From DHVE2 group archaeon (GTDB lineage Archaea; Thermoplasmatota; Thermoplasmata; Thermoplasmatales; Aciduliprofundaceae): a stretch of DNA of 9,463 bases. Shown one piece after another: positions 7,111 through 9,463 of this stretch. The stretch is from positions 1 through 9,463 of the forward strand of contig JALSPD010000123.1 of assembly GCA_026986135.1 (NCBI GenBank), read 5' to 3'. The notes beneath the pieces were generated by a model. The model had not been told where the DNA came from and did not search any database. It saw only the letters and a list, made by a program, of their open reading frames with translations. Numbering within the stretch: the first letter of the stretch is position 1; each line of letters begins with the position of its first letter. The position numbers were made by a program, and so were the translations under genes.

Positions 7111-7553
7111 TCTATTCTATCACAATCAGGTAATATGCCTGTCTTAATAAAGTATTCAAAATGTTCAAGCCACTTTGGGTTCTCTTTAAAGCTATCAACA
7201 AACATAACAAATTTCTCTATTCTTTCAAAACTATCATCGTCAATATAATGTTCCACTTTGTTTGCTATCTCCATCGCATTATCATCTCTCACACCAAATA
7301 TTTTAAAAAATTCCTTCAGAACCCGACCACGGTGTAATATCTTCTTTGCTATCTTTTCCCCTAATGGAGTAATTACTATTCCGCGGTATTTCTCGTACTG
7401 AACATACCCCTTCTCCTGCAGTCTTTTAATCATATCTGTAACACTTGAAGGTTTCACATTGAGTTTTTCTGCGATTTCAATACTTCTAGCAAACCCCTTT
7501 TCCTTGGATACCTGATATATGACCTTTATATAATCCTCCTCCTTTTCACTCAT
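7101..7553 (-). CDS. DtxR/MntR-family transcriptional regulator with altered metal ligands
   Basis: A 150-residue protein whose N-terminus aligns without gaps to Bacillus MntR, as I recall it, through the winged helix (residues 7-75; KPSSVTDMIKRLQEKGY recognition region, YEKYRGIVITPLG wing) and the dimerisation helices to about 102. There is no SH3-like C-terminal domain. Of the six MntR metal ligands, three are kept (Asp7 for D8, Glu101 for E102, His102 for H103) and three are changed (Lys10 for E11, Gly76 for H77, Asn98 for E99). One metal site is therefore probably lost and the other altered. His131, Cys144 and His149 could be replacements. The family represses metal uptake genes on binding Fe or Mn; here the metal and targets are uncertain. 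ATG 7553 is chosen over ATG 7574 because GGTGA lies five bases upstream and the family begins here. It overlaps the DUF134 stop by eight bases, so translation is coupled. Confidence 0.85.
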   Translation of the reverse strand: MSEKEEDYIKVIYQVSKEKGFARSIEIAEKLNVKPSSVTDMIKRLQEKGYVQYEKYRGIVITPLGEKIAKKILHRGRVLKEFFKIFGVRDDNAMEIANKVEHYIDDDSFERIEKFVMFVDSFKENPKWLEHFEYFIKTGILPDCDRIDHR

Positions 7554-7875
7554 TCGCTTCACCCTCATCTCCACGATAATAATAATTTTCTCCTCGTATT
7601 TCTATATTCCATCCATTAAGGATTGCCTCCACCATCTTTTTTCTACCATTTTTTAACTCATACCACAGGGTCTTTCTTGAAATGCCCATTCTAGATGCCG
7701 CTTCTTCCTGCGTTAGCCCCATAACATCAACAAGCCTCATAGCCTCAAGCTCCGAATATGTGATTACCACACTTCTTTTGTAAGGAACCCCTACAGGGGA
7801 ATATGTATGAACAGGAGGGATATACGATATCCATCTTGCAAATTTTTGCCTTCCTCTTCTCCTTCTCTCCCTCAT
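7546..7875 (-). CDS. DUF134 (COG1342) family DNA-binding protein
   Basis: A 109-residue basic protein. Seen: an Arg-rich start (MRERRRRGRQKFAR), the PPVHTYSPVGVP segment, ITYSELEAMRLVD, and a sigma-factor-region-4-like helix-turn-helix at about 54-80 (GLTQEEAASRMGISRKTLWYEL), then the family tail IEIRGENYYY. This order is typical of DUF134/COG1342, predicted DNA-binding proteins whose targets are poorly known. The tail after residue 100 is acidic. The gene is first in a two-gene operon with the DtxR-type regulator. ATG 7875 is chosen because it lies 26 bases after the TATA box, implying a leaderless message; TTG 7887 would fall upstream of the predicted transcription start. The paired regulators and the inverted repeat around the promoter suggest autoregulation (inference). 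Confidence 0.85.
   Translation of the reverse strand: MRERRRRGRQKFARWISYIPPVHTYSPVGVPYKRSVVITYSELEAMRLVDVMGLTQEEAASRMGISRKTLWYELKNGRKKMVEAILNGWNIEIRGENYYYRGDEGEANE
7559..7563 (-). promoter_or_regulatory. Internal Shine-Dalgarno for the DtxR-type gene
   Basis: Minus strand GGTGA inside the last codons of the DUF134 gene, five bases before ATG 7553. It decides the start over the ATGs at 7574 and 7568. Confidence 0.65.
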
Positions 7876-7885
7876 TAAACTACAC

Positions 7886-7911
7886 AAATGCGATTTAATA
7901 TATATGCATTT
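7886..7911. repeat. Inverted repeat flanking the DUF134 TATA box
   Basis: AAATGC (7886-7891) and GCATTT (7906-7911) are separated by 14 bases containing the TATA element. A dimeric regulator bound here would block the promoter. Candidate operator only; AT-rich DNA yields such pairs by chance. Confidence 0.4.
7897..7905 (-). promoter_or_regulatory. TATA box of the DUF134-DtxR operon
   Basis: Minus strand ATATATATT centred about 26 bases before ATG 7875, giving a predicted leaderless transcript. Confidence 0.6.
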
Positions 7912-7919
7912 TGAATCCT

Positions 7920-7932
7920 CCTTTGGAAAAGG
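7920..7932. repeat. Short inverted repeat over the BRE of the UbiA gene
   Basis: CCTTT-GGA-AAAGG, overlapping the purine-rich BRE in front of the UbiA TATA element. It could be a second operator in the divergent promoter region or a by-product of the BRE itself. Confidence 0.3.
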
Positions 7933-7940
7933 TTTTATCA
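7926..7940 (+). promoter_or_regulatory. BRE/TATA promoter of the UbiA-family gene
   Basis: GAAAAGG (7926-7932) followed by TTTTATCA (7933-7940), centred about 28 bases before ATG 7964. No Shine-Dalgarno precedes the start, so the transcript is predicted to be leaderless. Confidence 0.55.
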
Positions 7941-7963
7941 GCCCATTGATTTAAAGTAATGTG

Positions 7964-9463
7964 ATGCTTAAAAGATTTATACAATGGGCAGAAGATCTAA
8001 GAATATCTGTGTGGAAATTCCTCATCCTTGTCGCGATCTTTTCAGCGACAAGAGCATATATTGGAATAATCACATTTAAATATGCAGACATATCCAGATT
8101 GGCTTTTTTGAATTGCATATCATACCATCTAATGGATTTTATATTTATACTTTTCATGCTTAAAGCGATTACAAATGAAAGAATAGATAAGATATCATCA
8201 ATTATGACGCTAGTAATACCATTGATCATCCTTCCACCGATAATAGATAAGTACATACCAAGCATATTCTTTGATTTTGTGTCTCTTTATTCCACTACCG
8301 GTATACATATCACAGGTGGCTATTTTGAAAATTTCAGAATCTCCATAGGACAACTGATTGAAAAAACAATTATCATACTTCTACTCGGAGCATACATATA
8401 TGATAAACTGAATGTGAAAAAAAACCTTAAAAAATTCATTCTTGCTGTTTTCTCTCCATTTTTTATATTCATGTCATTATACATTATGGACGCCCTATTA
8501 TCATGGATCATCTATAAGTGGGCTATTCCATCAGGATCATTTGATAATTTCACTAAAGAGTATCCATATATAATCTCCAACTTTCTCTACATTCTAATAG
8601 GCTTTATATTATTCTGGTTAACAATACTACTTGAAAATCCAAAAAAAGTATGGGTCCTACTTAAAGATGCCTCTCCTCCTCGGGTGATTCATTTTTCTCT
8701 CATGTTTATACTTGGCTTCGTTATTCAGTTTGAAAAGCATGGACCTTATTCAAATGTATATCTGAACGGAAACATTTTAATGGCACTTATAGGGGTATTC
8801 TCAGCAGCATCTGGATGGGCCTTTGTTGTTGCAATCAACAACTACTACGACAAAGAAGAAGATGAAATAACCAACCAACAGCGAGGCCTTGCAAGTAAAA
8901 AGTACTCAGAAATCAATTTACTTAACTTTGCTATTTTGGCTCTCAGTGCAGGGGCATATACCTCACTTATTCTCGGGCTGTGGCCATTAATATTTTACGC
9001 TTTATTCACTTTTCTAGGATTCGCGTATTCCTACCCAAGAATACATCTAAAAAAGTACGGTGTGAAAACAATAATAATTGGACTCGGTTCCTCCATCCTT
9101 TTTGGTATGGGATACACATCACCATGGTATCCAATGCATTCTCTATTTGATAGGTCATTCTGGACATATTTTGTTATACTTTTTGCTGTTTTTTCCACCG
9201 GAAGTGCCATGAACGACCTTAAAGATTTTGAAAGTGATAGGATCCATGATATTAAAACAATTTTTACTATCTTTGGCATAGAAAAAGGAAAAATCATCGG
9301 GAGCGTTATGCTCATTGTCGCGTTTTCATTGCCATCTATTTTAGCACCTGTATTCACCCCAGTTTTCATTGGTCTCGCGATACTGGGTGTTTTTCTTCTT
9401 ATAAAAGAAAAAGTAACGTACATCTATTTTGTTTATTTTACCGAGTATTTAATAATTCTATTT
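7964..9463 (+). CDS. UbiA-superfamily prenyltransferase with N-terminal membrane extension (3' end outside window)
   Basis: Open from ATG 7964 to the window end (500 residues, no stop reached). Residues about 265-500 form a UbiA domain: first Asp-rich motif N292-N-Y-Y-D296-K-E-E-D300, then TNQQRGLA, YSYPRIHLKKYG at about 355-366, and a second motif N417-D-L-K-D421-F-E-S-D425, all in the usual order between membrane segments. These Asp bind the Mg-diphosphate of a prenyl donor; the acceptor (glycerophosphate lipid, quinone, heme or other) cannot be read. Residues 1-260 are an additional hydrophobic region with about six to seven predicted membrane segments (near 16-38, 52-68, 78-98, 132-147, 157-180, 203-224, 243-256), which ordinary 280-300-residue UbiA enzymes lack. 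The first motif has Asn293 where many members have Asp. GTG 7961, one codon upstream, is an alternative start; an in-frame TAA at 7952 limits it. Confidence 0.8.
   Translation, partial: MLKRFIQWAEDLRISVWKFLILVAIFSATRAYIGIITFKYADISRLAFLNCISYHLMDFIFILFMLKAITNERIDKISSIMTLVIPLIILPPIIDKYIPSIFFDFVSLYSTTGIHITGGYFENFRISIGQLIEKTIIILLLGAYIYDKLNVKKNLKKFILAVFSPFFIFMSLYIMDALLSWIIYKWAIPSGSFDNFTKEYPYIISNFLYILIGFILFWLTILLENPKKVWVLLKDASPPRVIHFSLMFILGFVIQFEKHGPYSNVYLNGNILMALIGVFSAASGWAFVVAINNYYDKEEDEITNQQRGLASKKYSEINLLNFAILALSAGAYTSLILGLWPLIFYALFTFLGFAYSYPRIHLKKYGVKTIIIGLGSSILFGMGYTSPWYPMHSLFDRSFWTYFVILFAVFSTGSAMNDLKDFESDRIHDIKTIFTIFGIEKGKIIGSVMLIVAFSLPSILAPVFTPVFIGLAILGVFLLIKEKVTYIYFVYFTEYLIILF

Noticed and set aside
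7951..9423. Minus-strand open frames at 7951-8265, 8320-8511 and 9031-9423
   Set aside because: They are antisense to the uninterrupted 500-codon UbiA-family frame, which carries both Asp-rich motifs and a promoter.
1..9463. CRISPR array, insertion sequence or long direct repeats
   Set aside because: Reading through the window I saw no regularly spaced repeat, no transposase motif and no long terminal inverted repeats.

Overview
The window looks like chromosomal DNA from a thermophilic archaeon, probably a euryarchaeote of the Thermoplasmatota / Aciduliprofundum kind (inference). TATA boxes, usually with a purine-rich BRE, lie about 26-28 bases before start codons, so several genes appear to be leaderless. 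Internal genes use a GGTGA-type Shine-Dalgarno. Protein genes are AT-rich and use ATA, AGA and AGG codons freely, while the single tRNA is very GC-rich, as in thermophiles. No mobile element, CRISPR array or rRNA was seen, and no gene-free stretch exceeds 300 bases.

Region 1 (1-2382, minus): the N-terminal 794 residues of a large secreted surface protein with a signal peptide, about two dozen N-glycosylation sequons and CARDB-like beta-sandwich segments. Its C-terminus lies outside the window. Region 2 (2452-4095, minus): an unusual AAA+ ATPase with two predicted winged-helix segments, an MCM-like ATPase core and a Walker B motif lacking its usual Asp. Region 3 (4140-6139, minus): a two-gene serine operon, a class V aminotransferase followed with a one-base overlap by phosphoglycerate dehydrogenase. 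Next to it is a tRNA with a CAT anticodon (6258-6332, minus).

Region 4 (6451-7110, plus): a short COG1237-type metallo-beta-lactamase-fold hydrolase, transcribed divergently from the tRNA. It meets, tail to tail with a 10-base overlap, a two-regulator operon on the minus strand (7875-7101): a DUF134 DNA-binding protein followed by a DtxR/MntR-type regulator with eroded metal ligands. Region 5 (7964 to the window end, plus): a UbiA-superfamily prenyltransferase with an extra N-terminal membrane domain of about 260 residues, open at its 3' end. It shares an 88-base divergent promoter region with the regulator operon.

Functional links: the aminotransferase and dehydrogenase plausibly supply phosphoserine. 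The DUF134/DtxR pair may regulate itself and the divergent UbiA gene through inverted repeats around the two TATA boxes (inference). The AAA+ gene has its own promoter, so it is probably independent of the serine operon despite adjoining it.
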